Assembly (NCBI RefSeq): GCF_000003815.2
Contig: NC_049990.1
Span: 19,668,225-19,732,224 of the forward strand
DNA from: Branchiostoma floridae
Taxonomy: Eukaryota; Chordata; Leptocardii; Amphioxiformes; Branchiostomatidae
Direction of reading: 5' to 3'
Length of the DNA: 64,000 nt
The notes beneath the pieces were generated by a model. It saw only the letters and a program-made list of their open reading frames with translations, made no database searches and was not told where the DNA came from. Positions 34,601 to 45,042 of this stretch are shown here, piece after piece (within the stretch, counting starts at the first letter, position 1; every line of letters begins with the position of its first letter). Both the position numbers and the translations under genes were made by a program.

Positions 34601-36699
34601 TATGCTAATTTCATGACGTTATCGGACCAAATCAAAGATGGCGGACCATTGTACCAGATCAACTATAGCTAGCAGATTATCCGCTAAAATCGCAACTAGT
34701 TGTTGTTTTTTCAATGAAAAATGAAGAAAAAAACAACAGCATCCGAATGAACATTTTTAGTCTAATAATAAAGTATTCACGATGCGTTTTGCAATTGTTA
34801 ATAATAAATAAATATATTTTTGAAAATTTAAGTTGGTGGACCAAGATGGCGGACCGAGCTGGTATCTTAATCATGTATGACGTCATATTATGTCAGAGAT
34901 TGACCAAAAAAGACCAGTCTGAATAGGGCTAAAACTGGTGTCTTTCCAATGCAAAGCAGTAAGCGACAATAATAAAAAAACGAAGTACATGTAACAGATT
35001 TTATGTGTTGTTTCTCTTCCACACAATATAGCACGATGTGGGTCGACTCTGGTAACGCGACTTGTAGAGGCCACCTCAGTGGCACAGGCTGTGAGTGAGC
35101 CTGACGTGTTCTCCGTCATCAACATGACTCTCCTCCGGCTCAAGCGGTCCTATCAACATGGGCAGTCTCCTCCTAAACACAAGCGTCCTTCGGTTCTGTT
35201 GAATGAGGAGTCTACCATTGGCTTTCTGAGGAACGTCGTCACCTTGCTGAACTACAACCTCTTGACGTCAGACCCACGTCATCGTGACGTCATTTTCTAC
35301 AAATTTAAGCCAGACGTCATCCTCCTTGCTGACTTGATGGCTCGTGCCTTCCCGTCTGCCAAGACAGTCTTCATGTACAGAAACGGCCTGGACGCCTTTG
35401 AATCGCTCACCCGGGCCTTTCTAAAAAATAGATACTTGCTTTACGTGGCTGTGTTATTAATGGTACGTATTGGTTTATGGGGGCTTGTGTCCCCCGACCC
35501 TGACTACATGCGATGTTTCGAAGGTGACCCAAAGTTCTCGCCCGTGTGGAAACATTACTCTGGTCTGCCCTTCATCACGTTGTGGGTCGGTGTGACTGAC
35601 TGTGCCGCCGATCTACAGAGCAAGCAACCTGATTATTTCTTCCATGCCGTCGTCTACTACTCAGCCCTCGTCAACAACAAAGAGAAGACATTCCGTCTAC
35701 TCATGAAGAAGGTCGGCTTGAAGTGGAGTCCAGAGGACCCAGGAGAGGACAAGGATAAGATCAAGAGAGCATTGGTGCAGGACAGCCAGGCAGGAACCAT
35801 TGTGTCTGCAAAGTAAGGCCATGCTAGGGGTTTTGCACGTACTTTTCATCTAATCCCCTATGAAACATACCTATTGGGGCCAGAGACTGGCTAAGGATTA
35901 GGTCCCAATTCCCAACCCGGGCCCGGCCGGGTAGCTTTCGGAAACGAAAAATATGATATAAAAGGCAACAAAAGACGTACAAAACGTAAAAAAATATCAT
36001 GAGCAAAATTTGTGTATATTCCTTGATAAACACTTTTATTTCTCGTTTCCGCAAACATCCCTGACGGAACCCGGTTTCGAAATGTGGCCTAAGCCTTAAC
36101 AGTATCTGACTGGCCCTCGAGGCTACATGTGCTAAATCAAGTAGGATCATAATTTTATTCAATAATGTTGATACTGCCCTACCCGTGAATATATTAACAA
36201 CAATAAAAATATTCGAGGTGCTAATGCTTTTAAGAGCAATCTATATTTTGCGGGGACAAAGTCAGTGGCCCGCTCAAGTCCTTGTTGGAGGTTAACACCT
36301 ACTCAGAAAACAAATTTTGACTACAAGCATGTAAGAATTGGATGTTAACATTCTTTGTTCGAACCGACTGCATGCAGGCCAGTTGGACACTGTTTAGCAG
36401 TGGATACCGTCTTTGCCCCATATCGATCTGCTTTGCAAAGCACGTTTTGCTTGACACTGTTCCGTACTTCAGCATTAGAGATCACTGTATGTGGTTCCTA
36501 GAACTTTTCTCACGGAGGTTTGCCATCTCTGAACTCTTGTTTCTATCTCAGAGGCAGGAGGCCCGGTGAGAAGTGGGAACCGGACGTTTCACCGCGCTGG
36601 GTGGGGCAATGGGAACGAGAGTACTTTCAAGAAGTCTGTCGCCATGCTGGGAACGAGATCGCCGGGCCTGAATTTCTCCTTCCCGACACCATAGTGTGA
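28384..36699 (+). CDS. Membrane-anchored sulfotransferase-like protein
   Basis: Five exons splice in phase: 28384-28491, 32798-33043, 34195-34312, 35032-35812, 36552-36699 (466 residues). The start ATG at 28384 is followed at once by a hydrophobic stretch (residues about 4-24, ending VVTVVYFVS), a likely N-terminal signal anchor as in Golgi type II enzymes. Exons 3-4 join to give FIFMARCGSTLVTRLVEA, matching the sulfotransferase 5'-phosphosulfate (PAPS) loop, and KTVFMYRNGLDAFESL, matching the 3'-phosphate site (R and S). The predicted role is transfer of sulfate from PAPS to an unknown acceptor in the secretory pathway. Exon 4 could also stop at TAA 35814-35816 if its donor (AA|GTAAGG) is not used, but the next exon continues sensibly (ending PEFLLPDTIV). 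The subfamily and substrate are unknown. Confidence 0.8.
28505..28671. repeat. Compound microsatellite
   Basis: Successive runs of agccagcc, agacagacagac and gagagaga at the start of intron 1 of the sulfotransferase-like gene. They create open frames of Ser/Leu or Arg/Glu repeats on both strands, which are artefacts. Confidence 0.97.
29249..30025. mobile_element. TTAA-flanked inverted-repeat element, copy 1 with an inverted partial copy
   Basis: The full unit is 29365-30025 (661 bases), starting gggggcacacaccag and ending ctggggtgtgcaccg, with TTAA directly on both sides (29361-29364, 30026-29029+1000). The 112 bases before it (29249-29360) are the unit's right end in inverse orientation. 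TTAA target sites are the hallmark of piggyBac elements, but no transposase is present, so this is a MITE-like unit at most. Confidence 0.65.
31181..31842. mobile_element. TTAA-flanked inverted-repeat element, copy 2
   Basis: It is nearly identical to 29365-30025 over 660 bases, with only scattered single-base differences (for example ggcaagcacg versus ggcagcacg), so transposition or duplication was recent. TTAA lies at 31177-31180 and 31843-31846. Confidence 0.75.
31847..32392. mobile_element. TTAA-family element, copy 3, inverted and truncated
   Basis: This is the reverse complement of the first 535 or so bases of copy 2 and abuts it across one TTAA. It is more diverged than copies 1 and 2 and ends cagtttattt-type inverted (aaataaactggtgtgtgccc) before ATAA. 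With copy 2 it makes a palindrome-like structure of 1.2 kb. Confidence 0.7.
33120..33325 (+). mobile_element. SINE fragment (same family as 5114-5395)
   Basis: It shares the body gttgggtacctagcttcggt, a gaggtaaatgtggtggaagg block and the agacatagtggataacaaca block with the copies at 5114 and 63868. The tRNA-like head is degenerate (cataggtcctggtctcgaaa). It lies in intron 2 of the sulfotransferase-like gene. Confidence 0.65.
33461..33660. mobile_element. Fold-back MITE of the tccatagcaggctctct family
   Basis: The left end tagcttccatagcaggctct and the right end agagtctgctatggagtcta pair. A tiny relative with perfect arms lies at 43586-43658. Intronic in the sulfotransferase-like gene. Confidence 0.7.
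35891..36096. mobile_element. MITE-like element (copy 2 of the 4439 family)
   Basis: The ends ctaaggattaggtccc and aatgtggcctaagcc are related inverts, with caacccgggcccggccggg and ggaacccggtttcg just inside. It shares layout and core (ccgggtagct...gaaaaatatgatata) with 4439-4643. It lies in the last intron of the sulfotransferase-like gene. Confidence 0.65.
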
Positions 36700-36789
36700 A
36701 TTAGTAGTGGTCAGTTTTTTCCCGTCTGCACAAGGAATACCTGGCCCGACCATTCTCGAGATGTATAATCCTGTGTTATTAAATTAAGA

Positions 36790-36795
36790 AATAAA
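36790..36795 (+). promoter_or_regulatory. Candidate poly(A) signal of the sulfotransferase-like gene
   Basis: An exact AATAAA lies 91 bases after the TGA at 36697-36699. No transcript evidence is available. Confidence 0.5.
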
Positions 36796-37752
36796 TACCT
36801 AATCAACAAAAACCCTCATTGAATACAAATTTTTAAAATCGCTTCAAAGCGAACAAGGCTGGACTCCAGGCTAAGTTGGACTTGAACTAGTAGGTTATGT
36901 TGTTTTTAGCTATTTTTTTTGTTTCACTTGTTCATAGGTATGTGGAATATCATTATGAACAGCCATACAATTAAAAAAAATTCGTTATGGCGTTCTAAGA
37001 ACCCCCTCAGAGGCCCTCTAAAATCCAACAATTTATGGCTGAAAGTTGCTGAAATTGCAATGGCTACCCTCAAAAATCAGATAAAGACACAAAACTTCAT
37101 AAAGTTTCATATTTCCATAAAGCATGGATTCTTTAGTTGTACAGAGCAAAAGTTGAAGATGCTACATTAAAATTAAGAGGGTGTGCTAGGGGATTACCTG
37201 AACCACTGAAAGCAGATTTTGGCAACGCCTCAAGGGCTAGCCTAATAGTATAGCTTGCTTCCGTTTGACAAGAATTCTCAAAATTCCACATACATGTCAT
37301 GATTTTCCACGCCTGCGTAGTTGCATCATCCTTTAAGGAGAGGTGGGTCTTTATGGGGATTTTTCGAGTTTGGGGCTATTGTAAATTATATTACACTATG
37401 GGAGTAGGTCATAGCAATTTTTTGTGTAGTTGTTCGTAAACCATGCATAACTGTCAAAATATTTTGATTGATTGGTAATGGTACTTTGGGTGCCACATGG
37501 GGATATATGGAAACTTGAATGGGAATTCTGCTGATTAAACACATTTTATTGTTGCTTTTTAATGTGATTAAGCCGGTGCCTTCCTAAATCACTTCGTATA
37601 TAACTACTTTGTCGTGCAGAATGAACTTGCCATTAACGTCCAGTAAATAACACACACTTTTCGTCACATGGGTGCTTCCAGGATTCCACAAATGCGATAC
37701 CATTTAATTCACAGGGCACATGGGTACAGGCATTCTTCATACATATGGATAA

Positions 37753-37818
37753 TCATTGAAAAAGATCATTGCTGCATTCCTCACACTTGTACGAGGTTTC
37801 CCCTATGCAAGTCCGCAT
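37753..37818 (-). pseudogene. Degraded C2H2 zinc-finger fragment
   Basis: The frame reads MRTCIGETSYKCEECSNDLF and then stops. It aligns with the linker and first half of the intact gene's fingers (MRTHTGEKPYKCEECSKQF). The linker His is Cys, GEKP has become GETS, and no second half follows. This is a relic of a lost or captured finger gene about 7 kb from the intact one. Confidence 0.65.
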
Positions 37819-38216
37819 GTATGCGGAAATGCAGTCCGCAGGTCACGTTGGCAAACCCGAGTTCGTACTTAAACTATATATAATAGTGCATCCGTACTGG
37901 AAAATTAAACACAAAACTCTACATTTAATTTCCGCACAACATCTTTCTTTTTCCTTTTCGTAAAATGATAACACTCCACAAATTAACGTTTTACAATACA
38001 TTTAAGAGTTTTTTTAATAAAACTGAAAAAGAATGTGTACTGTATGTTATAGTGGTTGTCGTGCTGGCTTGTACACAACTGACTTGTACTTGTCTGTGTA
38101 ACAGACCCGGTTACTAGCTTTCTACGGTTTTCTGATTTTTGCCATAAAAAACAATACATGGTCCAAAAAGTGTGTTCGACTTGCTTATTTCATATAGCGG
38201 AGATCTCACAACGTCT

Positions 38217-41200
38217 TTAGACCAAGGTAAATTCCCAGACTGACTCCTTGTCGTCATCACCACCTGTCATGCTGGTCACGTGATTCTCCACCAATCCACA
38301 CTCTTCTCTCCACACACCTGCAAGAACCGCGCAGTAGACCTTCACCTCAGTGACGTCATCAATGTCGTCATCATCACCCTGTCCGAACCAGGAGAAACGA
38401 ACCTTCTGGTTGGTTGTGACGTCATCTCGGTGACAGAACTGGCTGTCTTCCCGCCAATCAGCGTACAGCACGGCACATCTCAGCTTCCTCTGCAGCCGGG
38501 GACTGACGGGTACGTGCTGGGACAGGTGGCCGCTCTCGTAGTCACTGGAAAGTTACAAAGTTTGGTGGTTAAGAGGATATATGTGTAATTTGGCCGCACC
38601 AGGTTGCGAAAGACATTCGAAAACTGATTGCAAATCGGCTTTAATTTCTCGCCAATGGGTGCAAGTTTAAACGGCTAATTATTTCAAAATTTCAAAAAAT
38701 TGCCAGTGCAAAATAGTGTGAATGGGCGCGAATTTAACGCACGTCTGTGCAGTGTAACCATAACGGATATTTGATATTTCCAAAATACTAATGAAATTAG
38801 CATACTACTCACAAAACTCCTTCGAACAGGAACTGTTCCGAGCTTTTCTCAGTGTCCGTCTTGTCTGTGACGTGTGGCGTGGATCCGATCACCGGTACCT
38901 CTCGTGTAGCAGCGCTAAGCTCGTGCCGAACGGGACATGCCGTGACTGTGATGACTTCTGCCTCTGTGAAGTCAGCGCGCCGAGGACTTGTCTCTCCCGA
39001 CCTGCTGATGACGTCATTTCCCGCGTTTTCTCCGCCAGAGGGATCTGGCAGATCGCAGGTGTTCATGACGTCATTTCCCGCGTTTTCTCCGTCAGCGGGA
39101 TCTGGCAGATCGCAGGTGTTCATGACGTCAGACGTGACACCACAGGGGACATCATCCTCACAGAAGCCGTGGCTATTCCCGGCGTTCCCCTCGGAGACTT
39201 GGCCTCCTCCAAGAGGACACGCGGAAGGTGACATCTGGTCGCTGATGTCAGAGTTGGACGTCTTCACCTCTTTGAACGGCCCCTGGTCATCATCACACTC
39301 AGTGACGTCATTTTCAGACGACACGTCTGCTTCGTTGTGGTCTACCCTTTCCTTTGTGTTGGGCGGGCACTGTGTTGTGCCTAGACAAAAAGGCAAAAAA
39401 AAGCTGACTTGTAGTCAGAGAGTACAGAAAACAGCCAGGACTACAAGTTTAGGTACCTAGACAGACAGACAGACAGACAAGCAGACAGACAGAGACAGAC
39501 GGACAATCAATTAGACAGGCAGACAACGTTGTCCACTTTATTCAAGCTCAAAAGGTATCAAGAAACAAATTAAACACGATTCTGCACGCTTTGGTTTTAT
39601 ACACCTAGATTTGGGTAGTCAAAAGTTTCGTCTTTCCTCTAAGTTGTCCAGAATGAAAGTTGTTGTCATAGTCGTAACAAAATATAAAGACAAGTAAGAA
39701 TTTGTTATGGCCTCACCAAAGCTAAAAGCTCACCTCTTTTGTTCACTGCATCGTCGAACAACTCCCTGTTATCACCTCCATCTAATGCGTCTCCAGACGT
39801 CTTACTCTCAGTGGAAGCTGTACGGACGTCTTTTGCAGTGGACAGCGACTTGTCGCGCATCTTCACGGGACCGACAGCCGTCGGCGTCTCATCCGAGACA
39901 TCCCGTGGGTATTTGTTGGCCCCCTCGGTGGAGGTAGTCTCCTCGTTTGTTTCAGCAGACCGACCAAACTGAGCGAAGACTTGCTTGTCATTCTTGTTAC
40001 CTCTACTAGCCTCGCTCCCGGCTACATCCCTGTCAGCCTTGTCGTTCTTTCCGAGAGGAAAGGTGGCGCTCCTGCACAGCACCCCGGCCGGGGTCTGCGG
40101 CGCCAGCGGTACCAGGTTCAGGCCCGTGTACTGACTGTTGACTGACGGGGCGTACTGAACACCTTGGACAGGTGGTACTTCGGAAGGTCTGTGCTTTGCT
40201 TCCGCCTTTTTTGTGCTGATAAATATAAGAAACAAAGGTGTTAGATAGTTAAAGGAAGATGTACAATATAGCTACTCATAGTTCTATAGATTTTTAACTT
40301 AACTTTGGAACAAAATTTTACTTTTGACTACAGAAAGATAAAACAGTTAGGCCATATGTATATCCGATGACATCCGTTATCTGTTTCGAAATACATAGAC
40401 CATACTCTATCTAAATCATACAAATTGGGGAAATATGTGCCGTATATTGCAAAAAGATATTGCAAAATGGATGATAATTAAACAGAACACAACAGTCAAT
40501 TCCGAAGTCCAAGAGGACGATGAAAAGTTGCATAAAAATGAAGAATCTATTTTTTTCTTTATACACTGTGTATTGAGTCATTTGTTTAACGTTCCTGACC
40601 ACTTAGATTTTATAATGAAGGCAATTTTTTTCAAAAACCTTTTGCACACCCTCGCATCGCATTTGATGCTCCCAGGGATGCCATCCATATAATCGTATTC
40701 TTGGTCTATACAGGCCATGCACAAATGTTTCAAGATAGCGTCGTACCGAACGCCGTTCTAGAACGGGAAGTTTTGGTCAGTTAGCAAAAATGGCGTTATA
40801 TTTTGATTTGATGTGGCGTATTTTGAAATTACAAAAAATCTCACCTCATACAGCCCGGCAGTGACAAGGACGCCCGCCCCGATGAAGAGCCCCAGGTCCA
40901 GACCGCCCCAGTCCGCATGGCCGGTCTTGTACGGCATGTCCGGACGGAGGCAGTTCTGCTGGGAACCGCTAGGGTGCGGTTGGGAAGTGTGCACAAGTAC
41001 CATACCTGGGTCGCAAGTGATTGAGAAATTAAGAATCGTCGAGAAAGGAATGAAAGGAATATGTAACGTCCAGTGGAATTGTACAAAGCTATCTTCTTTT
41101 CAATGTTCAAACCACTTTCTTTAAAATGAAGGCCCTGTGTGGTGTGTTTTGGTTCCGACTTGTTCTAATGAACAAAAAACAACAACAATAGACCAACAGA

Positions 41201-41760
41201 CATGACGATTGAAACCATGTCAGTATGTCATTTTACCAAGATAAAAAGAAAGCAATACATAGACGAATGTGGAGACTGGACACCACTGACGACGAAGAAA
41301 GAAAGTGCTAAGTATTATAAAGTTGAACCATTTACCAACACTGCACTACTTGCAAAGTTGATAATTCTGTGTGGAATCCTATGATGTTTGATCATGTGGT
41401 GTACAAAACTACTCTCCAAGAAGAGGTTGGACTCAAGCTTGTTTTGGAGTCTTTCTTTTAGACGTTTTTATCCGGCTTTTTGTTTTGTTTGGGTTATCGT
41501 TGTCCGTTTGACTGTCGGGGGAAAACTGACAATATAGAAAGCCCGTTCAGAACGCATGGAAATCCGTTCAAACCAAGCCGGAACATAAAATCTGCTTGCA
41601 GTGTAGTACGAAACTACACTACGGAAGAAATGACTATTAGAGTTAGAAACACAGACGACATTTATCATTCCTTACCTGCGGCTGGTCTAATGTATGTGGA
41701 TACTGCAGTTCTGGGACAGACCCGCAAGGCGACGCCTAGCGCCGCTCGAGCGGTCTGCAT
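38217..41760 (-). CDS. Duplicated unknown gene, copy B (putative mitochondrial membrane protein)
   Basis: Exons: 41676-41760, 40845-41005, 39734-40215, 38813-39380, 38217-38544. The presequence (MQTARAALGVALRVCPR) and membrane exon (GLFIGAGVLVTAGLY) match copy A. Exon 4 is open throughout and holds a 60-base in-frame tandem duplication (VMNTCDLPDPADGENAGND, then VMNTCDLPDPSGGENAGND) present once in copy A. The last exon ends earlier, in ESVWEFTLV, versus SEDENWV in A. At the start of exon 3 the run after CAC has six A (five in A), which shifts the frame if the acceptor before CAC is used; the AG ten bases further in (AAAAAAG|GCGGAAG) restores it. The likely place is a mitochondrial membrane. 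The function is unknown. Confidence 0.6.
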
Positions 41761-42067
41761 CTTTCCACTCACGGTACGTCGATACACAAACGTTTAGCAA
41801 GACTCTCACGTCTTGATTAATATAGTGAAATAATACGAGTGTTTCTCACGGAAACTTCAACTATTGGTGGACAATTTTCAACCCAAAATATCGCTCGTCA
41901 CAAGAGACACTGGTTTTGGTTTGAAAAAAAGAAAACGCGTCTTGCTTCTGACCGGTTGGCACTCAGTCTGGTAAACAACAACAAACCAGTTGTTACCCGG
42001 AACAACCGATTGTGATGATATTTCCTGTCAGTTCACGGACTTCCGGTGTTCTAGAACGCCTATGGCA
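38239..42067. repeat. Segmental duplication, copy B
   Basis: Direct counterpart of 22344-26021. Homology ends on the right near acttccggtgttctagaacg. It carries copy B of the unknown gene and the longer form of the intron 1 MITE. Confidence 0.9.
41405..41605. mobile_element. ctctccaag-family MITE in intron 1 of copy B
   Basis: The end actctccaagaagaggttgg pairs loosely with aatctgcttgcagtgtagt. The arms agtctttcttttagac and gtttttatccggctttttg extend inward and pair with gaaagcccg. Same insertion as 25412-25557. Confidence 0.68.
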
Positions 42068-42531
42068 CGGTGGGTAAATTGAGAGAGATCGTATTCGAAT
42101 ATCTGGAGAGGGTCGAATCCAGACCATGGAAGCTATGCATGAAAATGCATTCAATACAGAACGTCTTGACAGTAATGCTTGGGAAATATTATCAGTCGAG
42201 GTTCGCCTTGCTTTCACCTATTGTTGTTTTACATTTTCTCAATTTTCGCAGTGACAAAGGGGGAGATCTAGAAATGGAGTGTATGTGGAAATTACTACGT
42301 ATCACTTGTCGGAAACTTCCAAAAGTTATCAGTATGTACGGAAAAAAGTACTCTCCAAGCAGATGTTAACGTTCTTATCATATGTCCCGTTCCATTTCCA
42401 CCGGCCCCACCTATAAGGTGATAAAAAATTTTACAATATTCTTCTCCAACCTCCACATGGAGAATAAAGAAAAGTATAAGTATTATTGGCATTCACGAAT
42501 CACTCAGAAAAACATGAGGTGCAAACTGCTT

Positions 42532-43217
42532 GGAGCCTACTATAGAATTGCTACTGGTATTTTGGAGCCGACTATAGAATTGCTACTAGTACTGTGGAGC
42601 CGACTATAGAATTGCTACTAGTACTGTGGAGCCGACTATAGAATTGCTACTAGTACTATGGAGCCGACTATAGAATTGCTACAAGTACTATGGAGCCGAC
42701 TATAGAATTGCTACTAGTACTATGGAGCCGACTATAGAATTGCTACTAGTACTGTGGAGCCTACTATAGAATTGCTACTAGTACTATGGAGCCGACTATA
42801 GAATTGCTACTAGTACTATAGAGCCGACTATAGAATTGCTACTAGTACTATAGAGCCGACTATAGAATTGCTACTAGTACTATGGAGCCTACTATAGAAT
42901 TGCTACTAGTACTATGGAGCCGACTATAGAATTGCTACTAGTACTATAGAGCCGACTATAGAATTGCTACTAGTACTATGGAGCCGACTATAGAATTCCT
43001 ACTAGTACTATGGAGCCGACTATAGAATTGCTACTAGTACTATGGCGCCTACTATAGAATTGCTACTAGTACTGTGGAGCCTACTATAGAATTGCTACTA
43101 GTACTGTGGAGCCTACTATAGAATTGCTACTAGTACTATGGAGCCTACTATAGAATTGCTACTAGTACTGTGGAGCCTACTATAGAATTGCTACAAGTAC
43201 TATGGAGCCGACTATAG
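42532..43217. repeat. 32-bp minisatellite, about 21 copies
   Basis: The unit is gagccgactatagaattgct followed by actagtactatg. Variants alternate ccgactata/cctactata and tatgg/tgtgg/tatag. Every unit holds an actagt palindrome and stops in all frames, so it is non-coding. Confidence 0.95.
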
Positions 43218-43585
43218 CATTGCACTACAGATCTAAATGCTGTAGAACAGTTCTGTGGTAAACTTCACTTCGTTTCTCTTTACACTCACGAAGCTGTGAT
43301 CTACGAAAGAAACAGCTAAGATGTCTAATACGACACTTGTAAAAGACAAGCACATATTGATCCTACAGCTTAGGATTGCTCGCAGAGACGAAGCCCGATG
43401 GAAAACAGCCTTCACTACTAGTATATACACAAAGGATGTCAAAAAGTAACTCTATTTTCTATAACAAGCTTATGAGATCATCAATATTAAACAGATCCTT
43501 GACAAGCAACTGGATAAAGGTTTGTAGTTTATTGAGGAAACTGATCTATATAAAAAGTTGACAAATCTCTAGAAGCCTACAAAAC

Positions 43586-43658
43586 TAGCCTCCATAGCAG
43601 GCTCTCTGGAGCCTTTTTCTTGGCTCAAAAGGCTCCAGAGAGCCTGCTATGGAGGCTA
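43586..43658. mobile_element. 73-bp perfect fold-back
   Basis: The arms tagcctccatagcaggctct...ggagcc and ggctcc...agcctgctatggaggcta pair perfectly around a tttttcttggctcaaaa centre. It is the smallest relative of 33461-33660. Confidence 0.8.
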
Positions 43659-44428
43659 TTACAAAACACTATGAGGGCAAATATCTATAACTAACATGTT
43701 CCCACAGTTAATTCAAAACGCTAAGGATCTAGTGTAATTCCAGCAATTAATGAATCATAAAAGTCACAATGAAAATCCAGTAGATATACAGAGAAACTCT
43801 CAATGTTATGACAGAAAGCTAAAGACTTTAGTTACTTTTTAACGCTAAGAAACTGATGTATTTACAACAAATGGTGAATCGTAAAGTCGCAATAAGAACC
43901 TCAGTAACTGTACAGAGAAAACCTAAGTGTTATGACCGAAAGCGATTGACTGTAGCTAATTCCAATTGTTATAAATCTGATGTATTTACAGCAATTAGTG
44001 AATAAGAAAGGAAAGAAGGAAGGTACTACTCGTACTTCCCCGCATTATAACCATGGTAAAGCCTCATTGCTCTTAAATGAGTTAACCTAACCTATTATTG
44101 ATCTTTAAGGTGAATCTATAAGGTTTAGAATATAGAGTCACTACAAAAACTACAGAGGAAAAAAAATAAAAATAAAAAAGTAAAATGGCAAAAAGGTATA
44201 AATGATAGCAACATTAAACTTAATACTAATTGCACAAGTCTACTTGTACAATATACATGTAATGATCAAAGCCCCCCCCCCCCCCCCCCTACACACACAC
44301 ACACACCTGAGAGCATCTCATACTTCTTATCCCATGCTTTTATAATTATACCATTTCCTCAGTTCAGAAGGGTTTTTCAATATTCCACCACAACCTCCCA
44401 TTGTATGTTTCACTCATGCTCTCTCTTA

Positions 44429-44648
44429 GGCCGCGGTCACATAGGTCATGCGATCGTCATGCGATTTTGATGGCATAGGATTTTTTAAGCAGGCTGTGAC
44501 AGAATCAACCGCCAACATGGATCCAAACAGCATTTGATCCATTTTGTGTAACAAGACTGTTGAACTTTGCAGGACACGTACATTTTTGTCGTCAAAAATT
44601 ACAAAACTCGATCGCACAACCTATGCGACAGCACCCTCAGTAATGTGA
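44429..44648. mobile_element. Possible inverted-repeat element
   Basis: The segment tcacataggtcatgcgatcg near the left and cgatcgcacaacctatgcga near the right are imperfect inverts about 160 bases apart. The ends are not sharply defined. Confidence 0.4.
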
Positions 44649-44691
44649 GTCCACATGTCTCTTCTGATTGGACAAATGACTGAGCTGCTTA

Positions 44692-44958
44692 AGCTAAGGG
44701 TACAACCTGCAGTACAAGCAATTTGTCTGTACGTTTTTTTTAGGTCGCGTGTACGGGGGCAAATCTGCGGCCCAATGGCACACAAAGTTTTACCTGCACG
44801 TAAAGTTAAATGGCGTGTCTGCATGCTCCAAAATCCGTCGGATTCCCTACGAGTTCGTACGGATGCGGCACTTACCACTTACGGGTCCCTAAAGATTGCC
44901 CAGGTTTTGGCATGTAGACAGCACGTATTTGCACGTACGGTGGGTTGTGCCCTTAGCT
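44692..44958. mobile_element. Harbinger-like MITE (copy 2), TTA duplication
   Basis: The ends agctaagggtacaacctgca and gtgggttgtgcccttagct match the family at 27486-27764, again flanked by TTA on both sides. It lies just beyond the 3' end of the zinc-finger gene. Confidence 0.75.
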
Positions 44959-44992
44959 TTATTGTACGCTTTGCACTTGTTCCAGTGTGAGT

Positions 44993-45042
44993 GTTGGTAA
45001 GAAACTGTAAAGCACTAAACTGCTTTACAGTTTCTTACCAAC
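44993..45042. other. 22-bp perfect hairpin over the zinc-finger stop codon
   Basis: The arms gttggtaagaaactgtaaag..ca (44993-45014) and its exact inverse (45021-45042) enclose the 6-base loop ctaaac. The stop codon of the zinc-finger gene (TAG on the minus strand, 45015-45017) is in the loop. The last nine codons form one arm. Confidence 0.85.

Larger units (their letters stand above)
36700..38216. other. 3' flank and intergenic
   Basis: It contains the poly(A) signal at 36790, then AT-rich sequence without a supported gene, apart from the zinc-finger remnant at 37753-37818. Confidence 0.5.
43218..44691. other. Intergenic with low-complexity tracts
   Basis: No gene is supported. Apart from the small fold-back and inverted repeat listed separately, it holds a C-run followed by (AC)n at 44272-44306 and short A-rich tracts. 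Confidence 0.5.

Noticed and set aside
42532-43217. A CRISPR-like array
   Set aside because: Units are contiguous without unique spacers and the DNA is eukaryotic.
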